A program made the translations under genes and the position numbers. The notes under the pieces were generated by a model. It saw nothing but the letters and a program-made list of their open reading frames with translations. It had not been told where the DNA came from and ran no database searches. From the NCBI RefSeq assembly GCF_000025325.1, contig NC_013743.1, forward strand, positions 2,356,001 through 2,420,000: DNA of 64,000 nucleotides, in the 5' to 3' direction. This document shows positions 1 through 8,443 of this stretch, piece after piece (the stretch's first letter is position 1; each line of letters starts with the position of its first letter). This stretch comes from Haloterrigena turkmenica DSM 5511. GTDB taxonomy: Archaea; Halobacteriota; Halobacteria; Halobacteriales; Natrialbaceae.

Positions 1-155
1 CCGTCGTCGAGATGGACGGCGAGTGGTTCGTCAAGTGGGAACCCGAGGTCTCGAGCGACGACGAGGCCACCCTCGAGTACGAGGTGGCCGACGGCGCGGA
101 GTACGATCTGGACGTAAAGGGCGTCGAAACTGAGAAACTCACGGTGAAACAATGA
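1..155 (+). CDS. top6B: DNA topoisomerase VI subunit B, C-terminal end (partial)
   Basis: Only the last 50 residues or so are inside the window, read in the third frame and ending at a TGA at 153-155. The segment contains [11 protein letters not shown] and ends EKLTVKQ, an acidic beta-rich tail. The assignment rests mainly on the next gene: its ATG overlaps this stop codon by four bases, and in haloarchaea top6A directly follows top6B. TopVI-B is the GHKL-type ATPase subunit of the type IIB topoisomerase, but none of its ATPase motifs lie in this fragment, so the identity is by context. Confidence 0.75.
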   Translation, partial: VVEMDGEWFVKWEPEVSSDDEATLEYEVADGAEYDLDVKGVETEKLTVKQ

Positions 156-1246
156 GCGCAGACAACGACAACGAGCAGGCCCGAAAGCAGTTGATCGATC
201 TCGCCGCGCAGTTCTACGATCAGTTCGAACTGGGCGAGATCCCCCACATGTCCGTGCCGACGCGGACGAAGAACAACATCGAGTATGACGAGGACGAGGA
301 GGTCTGGGTCTACGGCGACCGCGAGTCCACGCGATCGGCGAACTCGGTTCGGGGCGCCCGGAAGCTCCTCAAGGCCGTCTACACGATCGAGTTCCTCGCC
401 GACCAACTGGAGGAGGACCGCTCGTCGACCCTGCGTGAACTCTACTACCTCTCCGAGAGCTGGGACAACGACGAGGCCCAGTTCAACGATCAGGACGAGT
501 CTAACAGCATGGTCGAGGACTTAGAGATCGTCTCGGGGGTCACCCGCGAGGACTTCCACATGCGACCCGAGGAGTCGGGCGCGACGATCATGGGCCCGCT
601 GCATCTGCGAGAGCAGACCCGGCGGGGCGAACGCGAGATCCACTGCCAGGAGGACGTCGGCGAGGGCGGCTACCAGATCCCGAACAATCCCGACACGATC
701 GACTTCCTGGACTGCGACGCCGACTTCATTCTCGCCGTCGAGACCGGTGGGATGCGCGACCGCCTCGTCGAGAACGGCTTCGACGAGGAGTACAACGCCC
801 TGATCGTTCACCTGAAGGGGCAGCCCGCACGCGCGACCCGACGGATCACCAAGCGCCTCCACGACGAACTCGACCTGCCGGTGACGGTGTTCACTGACGG
901 CGACCCGTGGTCGTACCGCATCTACGGCTCCGTCGCCTACGGCTCGATCAAGTCGGCCCACCTCTCGGAGTACCTCGCGACGCCCGAAGCCAAATTCATC
1001 GGCATCCAGCCCGCCGACATCGTCGAGTACGAACTGCCGACCGACCCGCTCTCGGATTCGGACATCAACGCCTTAGAGAGCGAGCTCGAGGACCCGCGGT
1101 TCCAGACCGACTACTGGGAGGAACAGATCGAGCTCCAGCTCGACATCGAGAAGAAGTCCGAACAGCAGTCGCTGGCGTCCCACGGGCTCGACTTCGTGAC
1201 GGATACGTATCTGCCCGAGCGGCTCGACGATATGGGCGTCCTCTAG
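152..1246 (+). CDS. top6A: DNA topoisomerase VI subunit A
   Basis: This is the DNA-cleaving subunit of topoisomerase VI, a Spo11 relative that makes transient double-strand breaks with subunit B. At 364 residues it is full length. The winged-helix cleavage domain carries [12 protein letters not shown] at residues 93-104, which holds the active-site tyrosine (Y98/Y99). The Toprim domain shows the acidic residue in LAVETGG and the DxD metal motif in [14 protein letters not shown]. The ATG overlaps the stop of the preceding subunit B gene in an ATGA arrangement, implying coupled translation and equal supply of the two subunits. Top6A of this kind is nearly universal in haloarchaea. Confidence 0.96.
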   Translation: MSADNDNEQARKQLIDLAAQFYDQFELGEIPHMSVPTRTKNNIEYDEDEEVWVYGDRESTRSANSVRGARKLLKAVYTIEFLADQLEEDRSSTLRELYYLSESWDNDEAQFNDQDESNSMVEDLEIVSGVTREDFHMRPEESGATIMGPLHLREQTRRGEREIHCQEDVGEGGYQIPNNPDTIDFLDCDADFILAVETGGMRDRLVENGFDEEYNALIVHLKGQPARATRRITKRLHDELDLPVTVFTDGDPWSYRIYGSVAYGSIKSAHLSEYLATPEAKFIGIQPADIVEYELPTDPLSDSDINALESELEDPRFQTDYWEEQIELQLDIEKKSEQQSLASHGLDFVTDTYLPERLDDMGVL

Positions 1247-1386
1247 ACGCCCGTCGAACCGCCGTTCAGCGGAATCCGCTACCAGTAGTTGGAGAGACGA
1301 TTTCTTTGCTGAGAGTGGCTGCGGAACTCGAGTTCAGTAAAATCGAATCGTCGACACTCCTTCCTGCTCGTCAAAGAGGTATTACG

Positions 1387-2034
1387 ATGTCGCCACTTAC
1401 GCCACCCATGGTAGACGTAACGGAGGTGACGCTCCGGTTCGTGCAATTATACGGCCCGCTCGCACTGTGCCTGTTTACCTTCCTCGAGGCGTCGATGCTG
1501 TTTCCGTTTCTCCCGAGCGAAGCCGTGGTTCCGGCGGCAGCTGCACTGCTCATCAGCGATCCCGTCTCGTTTTTCGTGTTCGTGCTCGCGGCCGGCGTCG
1601 GCGGGACGGTCGGAGCGTTCGTTCCGTTCTACGTGTTTCGCGGCTCTCGAGTCCGTGAGAGTGACTGGATCCGGGATCGAATCGCCGTTTCAGACGAGCG
1701 CATTGCCCGAGGACAGGCATGGTTCCGGCGATGGGGACAGTCGTCGGTCCTTTGGGGACGGTTCTTCCCCGTGTTACGCTCTGTAATCTCTATTCCGGCT
1801 GGGTTCGCCGACATGACGCCCGTAAGATTCGGCGTCTACACGGTAATCGGAACGATCGGATTCTACGCTGCCGCCGGAGGTGTCGTCTACTACGGACGAC
1901 AACGTTCGCTCTTCGAAGCAGCGTTCACCGCCGCCACCGCCAGCCCGATCCTCACCGTCGGAGGGATACTCGCACTCCTCGGAATCGGACTGCTCGTTAA
2001 GAGCCGATTCCGACGTTCGGCACTCTCGGAGTGA
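1387..2034 (+). CDS. DedA/SNARE-associated family membrane protein
   Basis: A 215-residue membrane protein of the DedA (VTT domain) superfamily, whose members are proposed lipid scramblases or transporters. It has a hydrophobic segment at about residues 20-50 with the family-like ...FPFLPSEAVVPAAAAL pattern, a second segment near 58-80, and the conserved region WGQSSVLWGRFFPVLRSVISIPAGFADM with the typical G-R-F-x-P-x-x-R core, followed by two C-terminal membrane segments. I chose the ATG at 1387. An in-frame ATG at 1408 (MVDVTEV) is a real alternative. The reading frame stays open far upstream, but that part is only the antiphase shadow of top6A. It is probably a single-gene unit. Confidence 0.85.
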   Translation: MSPLTPPMVDVTEVTLRFVQLYGPLALCLFTFLEASMLFPFLPSEAVVPAAAALLISDPVSFFVFVLAAGVGGTVGAFVPFYVFRGSRVRESDWIRDRIAVSDERIARGQAWFRRWGQSSVLWGRFFPVLRSVISIPAGFADMTPVRFGVYTVIGTIGFYAAAGGVVYYGRQRSLFEAAFTAATASPILTVGGILALLGIGLLVKSRFRRSALSE

Positions 2035-2152
2035 ACGCACTATATCGGTCGATTTGCAGACGCAGTTACCGAATCGGCCGACATCACTCCAGTTCTGATT
2101 TCGGACAAAATAACTCGCGCCCCGATCCGCTACGAATCGCCTCGAGGCGAGA

Positions 2153-2978
2153 TCAGTCGGATTCGCTGCGCTCCAGCACGGTCGACTCGGTCGCGGTCCG
2201 CTCGCCGGGTTCGGGCGTCTCGGCGTTCGCACATGCCCGGCAGTAGTAGTTGCGCCCCTCGGAGATCGTCAGCGGGACACCGAGGGCGCAGAACTCGTCC
2301 CGATAGATCCGCTCGAGACCGCGTCCGACGGGGTCCGCGCAGGCGGCACACGGCCGGTCGGGAGCGACGACCGTCCGCTCGTCGACCGAACGGACCCGGC
2401 CGTTTGACCCAATCGAGTGTCGGCCCTCGAGGCGGCGTCGAACCGACGGCAGAGCGCTCGCACCCAGCATCGCGAAGAGGGCGGCGAGCACGACCAACAC
2501 GACGGTCGCCGCGGGTCCGCTCGGCCTCGCCGCCCTCGACGCGGTCGGCTCGCAGAATCAGCCGCTCGGCGTCGCCGAAGTACCGGTAGGCGCCCCAGAG
2601 GACGTTGCCGATCCCCATCGTAAACCAGACAGTGACCAGCGCGACCGCGAGGTGCTCCGTCGCGTTCCCGAACGTCCGGCGCACCATGACGGCGCGGTCG
2701 CCGAAGTCGTGCTCGAGTTCCCAGCCCGCTCGCGAGGCCCGCTCGATCCGGTATTCGAGGAGGTCGCGATCGGTCGTCTCCGTCGTCGATCCCGTTCGCC
2801 GCTCGACTCGGTCGCCGCGGGTCGTGACGGCGGTCCGCCTCCGTGATTCGGCGGCCGACCGATCGTTCGAGGCGCCACAGTTCGGACAGTAGTTCATCGT
2901 CCCCTCGAGACCGGTGCCACACTGCGAGCAGTACCGGGACGCGGCCCCGTCCCGACCTGACCGACGATGGCCTCCCAT
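2153..2978 (-). pseudogene. Zinc-ribbon membrane protein, frameshifted
   Basis: The N-terminal part (start 2978) has a zinc ribbon with YCSQCGTGLEG and YCPNCGAS, followed by a WELEHDFGDRAVMVRRTFGN segment and one membrane span (VALVTVWFTMGIGNVLWGAY). Near 2508-2516 the frame is lost. The following membrane span (VVLVVLAALFAMLGA) and a second zinc site (PCAACADPVG ... YYCRACANAE) continue in another frame to the stop at 2153. Removing a single base in the GC-rich stretch restores one reading frame. The gene is therefore either freshly inactivated or carries a one-base sequencing error. The domain order (zinc ribbon, two membrane spans, zinc ribbon) is seen directly; the function is unknown. 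Confidence 0.7.
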
Positions 2979-3077
2979 ACGATGGTGGTCGGTGGCGGCG
3001 GCACTAACGCTTTGGAGCGGTCAATGCGGCAGTATGTCACGATAGCCGACCGATAGCCGTCGGCGATCCGACAGCGA

Positions 3078-3791
3078 TCAGCGCGGTTTCGATTCGTCGA
3101 GGACGACCGGGACGCCGCGGTTCGCGACGTCGACCACGAACGCGTCCGCGTCGGTCTCGATCGCCTCGAACGTATCGTAGTGGACCGGGAGGACGAGATC
3201 CGGCTCGAGTCGCGCGGCGAGGTCGGCGGCTTCCCGGCGGTCCATCGTGAACGTGCCGCCGATCGGCGGGAAAAAGAGGTCGACGGCCAACTCCTCGTGG
3301 ACGGGGAGCGCGTCGGTGTCGCCGGGCCAGAACGCGGTGACGCCGTCGACCGTGACGCCGAAGCCACAGCCCTCGCCCTCGGGATGGTAGGGTTCGCCGT
3401 TTTCGTCGACGTGCGGTCCCGCGGGATCGTTGTAGGCGTGCGTCGTGAACAGATCCAGCGGCCCGAGGACGAACGATTCGTCGGCGCGGACCCGTTCGAC
3501 ATCGTAGGGCAGGTCCTCGGGTCCCTCGTCGACCCGATCGATCTCCGCGGCGTCGATCGACTCGTGGACGAGGACCACGGCGTCCTCCCTGGCCACCCGT
3601 CGGACCGAGTCCGGATCGTAGTGATGGTCGTGGGAGACCAGTATCAGATCGCCGTCTCGCGGCTCGCCCTCGAGCGCGTCGTACCCCTCCGGGCCCGGAT
3701 CGACGTAGACGACGGCGCCGGTCCGGCCCTCGAGGCGGATCGTCGCGAGGCCGAGCCAGTCGACGGTCACCGCACCGAATCGAACGGTCAT
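3078..3791 (-). CDS. MBL-fold metal-dependent hydrolase (UlaG-like)
   Basis: A 237-residue metallo-beta-lactamase-fold protein of the short UlaG-like type. The metal-binding motif SHDHHYD lies near residue 53, a second ligand region is FWPGDTDALP, and a late histidine sits in LVLPVHYDTFEA. The start MTVRFGAVTVDWLGLATIRLEG is typical of this subfamily, whose first strand reads W-x-G-x-A-x-x-R-x-E. The substrate cannot be deduced; many haloarchaeal members are annotated only as hydrolases. It stands alone, convergent with nothing obvious, and 70 bases from the FAH-family gene on the same strand. Confidence 0.85.
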   Translation of the reverse strand: MTVRFGAVTVDWLGLATIRLEGRTGAVVYVDPGPEGYDALEGEPRDGDLILVSHDHHYDPDSVRRVAREDAVVLVHESIDAAEIDRVDEGPEDLPYDVERVRADESFVLGPLDLFTTHAYNDPAGPHVDENGEPYHPEGEGCGFGVTVDGVTAFWPGDTDALPVHEELAVDLFFPPIGGTFTMDRREAADLAARLEPDLVLPVHYDTFEAIETDADAFVVDVANRGVPVVLDESKPR

Positions 3792-3861
3792 GGCCGCCGC
3801 TACGCGCGAGCGACTCGAAAAAGGTTCGGCTGTGGTCGGTCGGCTCGAGGCGTCGGCGCGC

Positions 3862-4599
3862 TCAGGGCCGCCGGATGCTGTGCTCGAGCGTCCCGACGCC
3901 TTCGACCTCGATCTCGACCTCGTCGCCGTCCTCGAGGGGGCCGACGCCCTCGGGGGTCCCGGTCGCGATCACGTCGCCGGGCTCTAAGGTCATGTAGGTC
4001 GTGATCTCGGCGATCAGCTCCGGAATGGGGAAGATGAGCTGCTCGCGGGAGCCGTCCTGTCTGAGGTCGCCGTTGACCCGGGACTGGACGGTCGCGTCCT
4101 CGGGCACCTCGTCGGGCGTCGCCAGCACCGGCCCCATCGGCGCGGCGCCGTCGAAGGCCTTCCCGCGGATCCAGTTTTGTTCCTCGTTCTGATCGTCGCG
4201 GTTCGAGACGTCGTCGATGCAGGTGTAGCCCTCGACGACGTCCATTGCGTCCGAGACGGGGACGTGGCGACACTGCTCGCCGATGACGACGCCGAGTTCG
4301 GCCTCGTAGTCGATGCGCTCCTTGCCGGCAGGCGCGGTGACGGTGTCACCGTGGGCGGCGACGGCGTTCGGCCCCTTCAGGAAGAGCAGCGGTCGGTCGG
4401 GCAGGTCCGACCCCATCTCGTCGGCGTGGTCCGCGTAGTTGCGCCCGATGCAGACGATCTTCGACGGCTCGCAGGGCGGCAGCACGTCGATCGCGTCGTC
4501 CTCGAGGGCGTAGCTTTCGTTTCCGAAGTGAACGAAGCCGTCTTCGTACTCGCCGCGTCGAACAGCGCCGGCCGGATCGCGAAATCGAACGTATTTCAT
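3862..4599 (-). CDS. Fumarylacetoacetate hydrolase family protein
   Basis: A 245-residue FAH-superfamily enzyme, a fold that hydrolyses or decarboxylates C-C bonds in acylpyruvates and similar dicarbonyl compounds. It shows the family sequence IGRNYADHADE, the segment LLFLKGPNA, and the metal-binding IDYEAELGVVIG. Near the C-terminus is GDVIATGTPEGVGPLEDGD, the standard substrate loop. Length is normal for the single-domain 2-hydroxyhepta-diene-dioate isomerase/acylpyruvase class. I start it at MKYVRFRDPAG (4599); an upstream in-frame codon adds nine unlikely residues. The exact substrate is unknown. Confidence 0.92.
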   Translation of the reverse strand: MKYVRFRDPAGAVRRGEYEDGFVHFGNESYALEDDAIDVLPPCEPSKIVCIGRNYADHADEMGSDLPDRPLLFLKGPNAVAAHGDTVTAPAGKERIDYEAELGVVIGEQCRHVPVSDAMDVVEGYTCIDDVSNRDDQNEEQNWIRGKAFDGAAPMGPVLATPDEVPEDATVQSRVNGDLRQDGSREQLIFPIPELIAEITTYMTLEPGDVIATGTPEGVGPLEDGDEVEIEVEGVGTLEHSIRRP

Positions 4600-4830
4600 G
4601 TGCGAGTCGTTGTGTTGCGGGGTCAAAAGGATTGAGAAGTCGGCGTCGTTCGCGGATCGACGAGAAAACCGGCATTTGAAGGGATGAAGGGATACTATTC
4701 GGCGTTCATCGGCTCAGAAATAAGGGCGAGAACATGACAATGGTCCGACCGAGTGAGGGCGTGCCATTACGGCCGCGGAACGGAACGTTTTTTACTAGGC
4801 CTCGGCAACGACCTATTGCGTTCGACGCAC

Positions 4831-4905
4831 GCTCCGTTGGTGTAGTCCGGCCAATCATTTCGGCCTTTCGAGCCGATGACCTGGGTTCAAATCCCAGACG
4901 GAGCA
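4831..4905 (+). tRNA. tRNA-Glu (anticodon TTC)
   Basis: The 75-nt cloverleaf has acceptor stem GCTCCGT pairing with ACGGAGC and discriminator A at 4905. The anticodon stem TCGGC/GCCGA encloses loop CTTTCGA, giving anticodon TTC. The T-arm contains the GTTCAAATC core. CCA is not encoded. A T-rich stretch about 40 bases upstream is a plausible promoter. The 3' half is repeated just downstream (see the repeat entry). Confidence 0.97.
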
Positions 4906-5017
4906 TTTTGCTGCAAACAATACGTGAGTAGCAAAAGCAACTCTGGATTTGAAGTAGAGAAACGCGAGTGTAGCGAGCGTTTCGCGTGGTTCAAATCCCA
5001 GACGGAGCCTCCGTCTG
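4884..5017 (+). repeat. tRNA-Glu-linked palindromic element with duplicated tRNA 3' end
   Basis: A 21-bp segment of the tRNA 3' end (4884-4904) recurs exactly at 4988-5008. Between the copies lie a hairpin (stem 4906-4914 with 4928-4936, including one G-T pair, loop containing AACAAT and CGTGA), an inverted imperfect T-arm copy (GGATTTGAA, 4945-4953, matching TTCAAATCC at 4990-4998), and an inner stem GAAACGC/GCGTTTC (4959-4965, 4977-4983). Immediately after, CAGACGGAG-C-CTCCGTCTG (4999-5017) makes a further palindrome. The layout is matched by the element behind tRNA-Val at 29133-29276. No protein gene fits in it. The direct repeats resemble attachment sites. Confidence 0.85.
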
Positions 5018-5348
5018 AAACGGCTGGTTACTAACGAATTCGTGGAACGGGCTCCGTATGCGGGCAACGAATGCGAGGGCGGTCGCCACAACGTATTTAT
5101 CGACGGTGGCGTATCCCCGCTATCGTGTCCATCAGCCGGGGGACCGTCGATACACGGTTGATAACGGTCGCGCACGACGGAGCGCACTCCGGATTACCGA
5201 ACTCGAGGCCGGGAACTATCGGCTCGTTTGCGACCGCCGGTATCGATAGCTGGCGTTTCAGCGGTGGGATCGACCGGTCGCAGTATTATCTCGCCGCGAA
5301 AACCGTACGCCCTATTTTAGGACTCGCTACGCGAACCTGAGGCGTACG
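5018..5348. other. Intergenic stretch, no convincing gene
   Basis: No recognisable gene is seen. A TATA-like GTATTTATC near 5091-5099 is followed about 30 bases later by a GTG (near 5125) that opens a frame of roughly 70 codons to a stop at 5340. Its translation shows no family pattern and ordinary low-quality codon use, so I do not call it. Confidence 0.4.
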
Positions 5349-5453
5349 ATGAGGGACGAACTCGAGGAGGCGACCCAAGACGAGGTCGAGGAGGCGATCG
5401 AGCGGACTGAAGCGGACGACGACGACGAAGACGACCTCGTGGTCGGTTCGTAG
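5349..5453 (+). CDS. Small acidic protein, possible
   Basis: An ATG at 5349 opens a 34-residue frame, MRDELEEATQDEVEEAIER followed by an Asp/Glu-rich tail ending LVVGS. It is too short for family recognition. The amphipathic helix-like first half and the acidic end are typical of haloarchaeal microproteins, and no longer gene competes for the space. It may equally be a chance frame. Function unknown. Confidence 0.35.
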   Translation: MRDELEEATQDEVEEAIERTEADDDDEDDLVVGS

Positions 5454-5553
5454 TCGGTCCGAGGGAGGGCCGCAACTGGCGTCGCGGCTGACGGCGACGG
5501 ATCTCTCTTCACGGATCGCCGATAGCGGAGCACAAACCGCGGGCGGAAGCGTC

Positions 5554-5868
5554 TCACTCGAGTTTTCGCAGACAACCGTGACAGAACGAACCGACCGAAT
5601 CGATTTCCGTTGCACACGTCGGACAGCGATCAGTGCGACTCGTCGGCTGTGAGTTGGCCGACGGCGAAATGAGGCTCTTTTGTGGGTCCGTGTACGCGTC
5701 GACGACGTCGTTCCACGTGACCGCCGGATCGGGGTCGCCCACGTGAGCGCTCGTCCGAGTCACGAACGAACTCCGTTGCATGCGACCTAACCCGTACCAG
5801 AATCCGAGAAAGACCAGCGACGGCAGGAAGCAGAGCGAGAGGACTGCCCCGACGAGGAGGATGGTCAT
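5554..5868 (-). CDS. Small membrane protein with C-terminal zinc ribbon
   Basis: A 104-residue protein with one N-terminal membrane span (ILLVGAVLSLCFLPSLVFLGFWYGL, residues 3-27), a polar linker, and a C-terminal zinc ribbon CPTCATEIDSVGSFCHGC at residues 82-99. The start is the ATG at 5868; the longer open frame upstream is noise rich in arginine. The layout (membrane span, linker, two CxxC knuckles at the end) is the same as in the gene at 18211-18516. The ribbon would face the cytoplasm if the N-terminus is outside. Function unknown. Confidence 0.72.
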   Translation of the reverse strand: MTILLVGAVLSLCFLPSLVFLGFWYGLGRMQRSSFVTRTSAHVGDPDPAVTWNDVVDAYTDPQKSLISPSANSQPTSRTDRCPTCATEIDSVGSFCHGCLRKLE

Positions 5869-5957
5869 ACGGGCCGTTTCGGCCCATCCGCTATCAGTAC
5901 GGTCGTGAAGTTGTTCGCGAGTAAAATACCCCACTGCGCGGCCGCTCCCGGCTCCCG

Positions 5958-8339
5958 TCACTCGGCCGCGGGCAGCGTAAACGTGAACGTCGTCCCCTCG
6001 CCGGGTTCGGAGTCGATTCGGATCTCGCCGCCGTGGCGCTCGACGATTCGCTGACACAGCGCCAGCCCGATGCCCGTCCCCTCGTACTCGTCCTGGCCGT
6101 GCAGTCGGTCGAAGACGGTGAACACGCGCTCCTGATCCTCGGGAGCGATACCGATTCCCGCGTCGCTGACCGCGATCTCCCACTGCTCGCCCTGCCGTTG
6201 CGCATCGACGGAGACTCGAGGCGGGTCGTCATCGTGGTACGTGAGCGCGTTATCCAGCAGGTTCTGGAACACCTGTCGCAACTGGCTGGCGTCGCCCTCG
6301 ACGGTGGGGAGGGCGCTGAGTTCGAGCGCTGCGTCGGTCTCGTCGATCTGAAACTGCAGATCGTCGATCACGTCGTCGATGACGCCCTCGAGATCGACCG
6401 GTTCGAGCGGATCGCCGCGCGTTTCGACGCGGGAGTACGCGAGGAGGCCGTCGATCATCTCGCTCATCCGTTCGGCGCCGTCGACGGCGTAGTCGAGGAA
6501 TTCCTGTCCGTCCCCGTCGATCGCGTCGCCGTACCGGTTCTCGAGCAGTCGGAGGTAACTCGTGACCATCCGCAGGGGTTCCTGCAGGTCGTGACTGGCC
6601 GCGTACGCGAACTGCTCCAGGCGTTCGTTCGATTCCTCGAGTTTGCGCTGGAACTCCCGGCGTTCCGTGATGTCTGTCAGCGTCACGACCGCGCGGGTCA
6701 CCTCGCCGGACTCGTCCGTGACGGGCATGCCGTGTTGCATGATGACTCGCCGATCGCCATCGAACGCGTTGATCTCGTAGATGTTGGGCTCCGTCACCGC
6801 CTCTCCGTCCAGCACTCGGACCATCGTCCACTCATCGAGATCGACCGGCTCCCCAGAGTCCGCCCAGACCGCGTCGAACTTCGCGTACTCGTCGACGGAC
6901 GCCGCGTCGAAGACGTCGCCGCCCCAGATCTCCCGCGCGGTGTCGTTTGCCGTGCGCAGCGTGCCGTCGGCGTCCGCGACGACGGCGCCGACGGGCAGGA
7001 CCTGAAACAGCGTCTCGAGTTGCTTTCGTTGCTTCTCGGCCTCGAGTTCGGCCTGCTTTCGGTCAGTGATGTCCGTCAGCGCCCCGGGGAACGTCTTCGG
7101 GTTGCCGTCGTCGTCGGCCTCGACGGTCCCGCGGGCGACCACCCATCGGACCTCGCCGTCGGCGTTTCGGACGCGGTACTCCTCCTCGTACTCGGCGCAG
7201 TTCTCGACGGCCGCTTCGATCCGCCGTTCGACGCGGTCGCGGTCGTCCTCGTGAACCGACGACAGCAGCGACTCGAGGGGGACGCCGTCTCGCGCCGCTT
7301 CCGGATCGATGCCGAACGTGCGGGCGAAGGAGGGGCCGGCGACGAACTCGTCTTCGGGGATGTGCCACTCCCACGTTCCGACCGCACCGGCGTCGGTCGC
7401 GGCCTCGAGTTGGGCTTTCGCGTCCTCGAGGTATCGTTCTCGCTCCTTGCGTTCGGTGACGTCGCGGTCGGAGACGATGATCGACACGACGTCGCCGTCG
7501 TCGTCCGTGACGGGTCTGAAGACGCCGTTAATCGTGTATCGCTCGCCGCTCGGTCGGGTGAGATCCGTCTCGAACTCAACGTACTCGCCCTCTGCCGCCC
7601 GGTTCGTCCACTCTTCGACGTCCGCTCGGGCGTCGTCCCCCCGTCCCCACCACGGCGTCTCCCAGAACGGCTCTCCGGTGACGTCTGCGAGGTCGGCGTC
7701 GATGTACTCCATGGCCGTCCCGTTGATGTCGAGGACCGTGCCGTCCGGATCGAGCAGCCCGACGAGGATGTTCGGGTCCTCGAAGATCGCTTCGAACCGT
7801 CGTTCCGTCCGCGCGTTCTCGACCGCGGAGGCGAGCACGGTGGCGACGCTGCGGAGAAAGGCCGCATCGCGGTCGGAAAACGCTCGCCGCTCGGTCGCGT
7901 GCGCTCGCAGGAGTCCCCACGGCCGCTCGTCCGGACCGACGCTAACGCTGAGCCCGCTCTTGACCCCCCGTTCGCGCAGTTCGTCGGAGTCGGAGAACCG
8001 GTCGTCGTCGTCGAGATCCTCGACGACGACCGGTTGCGCGGTGCGAAGCGCCGCTCCCGCGTACGAACTCGAGTGTGCCGGTATCGTCGCAGTTCCGACC
8101 AGATCGTCGGGCCAGCCGACGCCGCGTCGAAGGCGGAGTTCCTCGCCGCTCGGGAGCAACTCGAGGACGCTCGCGTACTCGGCGTCTACGGTCTCGGCGA
8201 CGGCGGCGGCGGCGTCGTGCAGTAACTCGTCGAGATTGTCGGTTTCGAGGGCCTGCTGTCCGAGATCCGCGACGACCTCCTGACGGCGGATGCGGGGACC
8301 ATTGTTCGATTCGCTATCCGCATTCGGGGAGGTAGTCAT
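5958..8339 (-). CDS. Multi-sensor histidine kinase (GAF-PAS-PAS-PAS-HisKA-HATPase)
   Basis: A 793-residue soluble sensor kinase with no membrane span. Domains in order: GAF (about 28-175), three PAS/PAC units (about 180-297, 305-428, 436-562; each ends in a DVTERK/DITDRK/DITERR PAC tail), HisKA with ASHDLQEPLRMV and phospho-acceptor H583, and HATPase with the N box NLLDNALTYH, G1 DAGIGIAPED, F box VFTVFDRLHG and G2 GTGIGLAL. This bacteriophytochrome-like class is common in haloarchaea and usually works with unlinked REC-only regulators. A REC-only protein lies at 15034-15489, but no link is shown. The signal is unknown. Confidence 0.95.
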   Translation of the reverse strand: MTTSPNADSESNNGPRIRRQEVVADLGQQALETDNLDELLHDAAAAVAETVDAEYASVLELLPSGEELRLRRGVGWPDDLVGTATIPAHSSSYAGAALRTAQPVVVEDLDDDDRFSDSDELRERGVKSGLSVSVGPDERPWGLLRAHATERRAFSDRDAAFLRSVATVLASAVENARTERRFEAIFEDPNILVGLLDPDGTVLDINGTAMEYIDADLADVTGEPFWETPWWGRGDDARADVEEWTNRAAEGEYVEFETDLTRPSGERYTINGVFRPVTDDDGDVVSIIVSDRDVTERKERERYLEDAKAQLEAATDAGAVGTWEWHIPEDEFVAGPSFARTFGIDPEAARDGVPLESLLSSVHEDDRDRVERRIEAAVENCAEYEEEYRVRNADGEVRWVVARGTVEADDDGNPKTFPGALTDITDRKQAELEAEKQRKQLETLFQVLPVGAVVADADGTLRTANDTAREIWGGDVFDAASVDEYAKFDAVWADSGEPVDLDEWTMVRVLDGEAVTEPNIYEINAFDGDRRVIMQHGMPVTDESGEVTRAVVTLTDITERREFQRKLEESNERLEQFAYAASHDLQEPLRMVTSYLRLLENRYGDAIDGDGQEFLDYAVDGAERMSEMIDGLLAYSRVETRGDPLEPVDLEGVIDDVIDDLQFQIDETDAALELSALPTVEGDASQLRQVFQNLLDNALTYHDDDPPRVSVDAQRQGEQWEIAVSDAGIGIAPEDQERVFTVFDRLHGQDEYEGTGIGLALCQRIVERHGGEIRIDSEPGEGTTFTFTLPAAE

Positions 8340-8443
8340 TCAAGCCACATATTAGCGGGTGCGGTATAAGATCTTCTTTCGAATTCCGACAGCGATACTC
8401 AAACCACGAGCGTCCGTGAGTCGGTTCGACTCCCGCCCGCGAA

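Noticed and set aside
4831-5017. The tRNA-Glu 3' copy as a second tRNA gene
   Set aside because: Only the T-arm and acceptor 3' strand are present; the D-arm and anticodon arm are missing, so it is not a tRNA.
5071-5340. An 89-codon frame behind the tRNA-Glu element
   Set aside because: No conserved pattern and basic composition; kept only as a note in the intergenic entry.
6033-8225. A 730-codon open frame on the plus strand opposite the histidine kinase
   Set aside because: It is an exact antiphase shadow of a well-supported kinase gene; GC-rich codon bias leaves the complementary frame open and its protein shows no family pattern.
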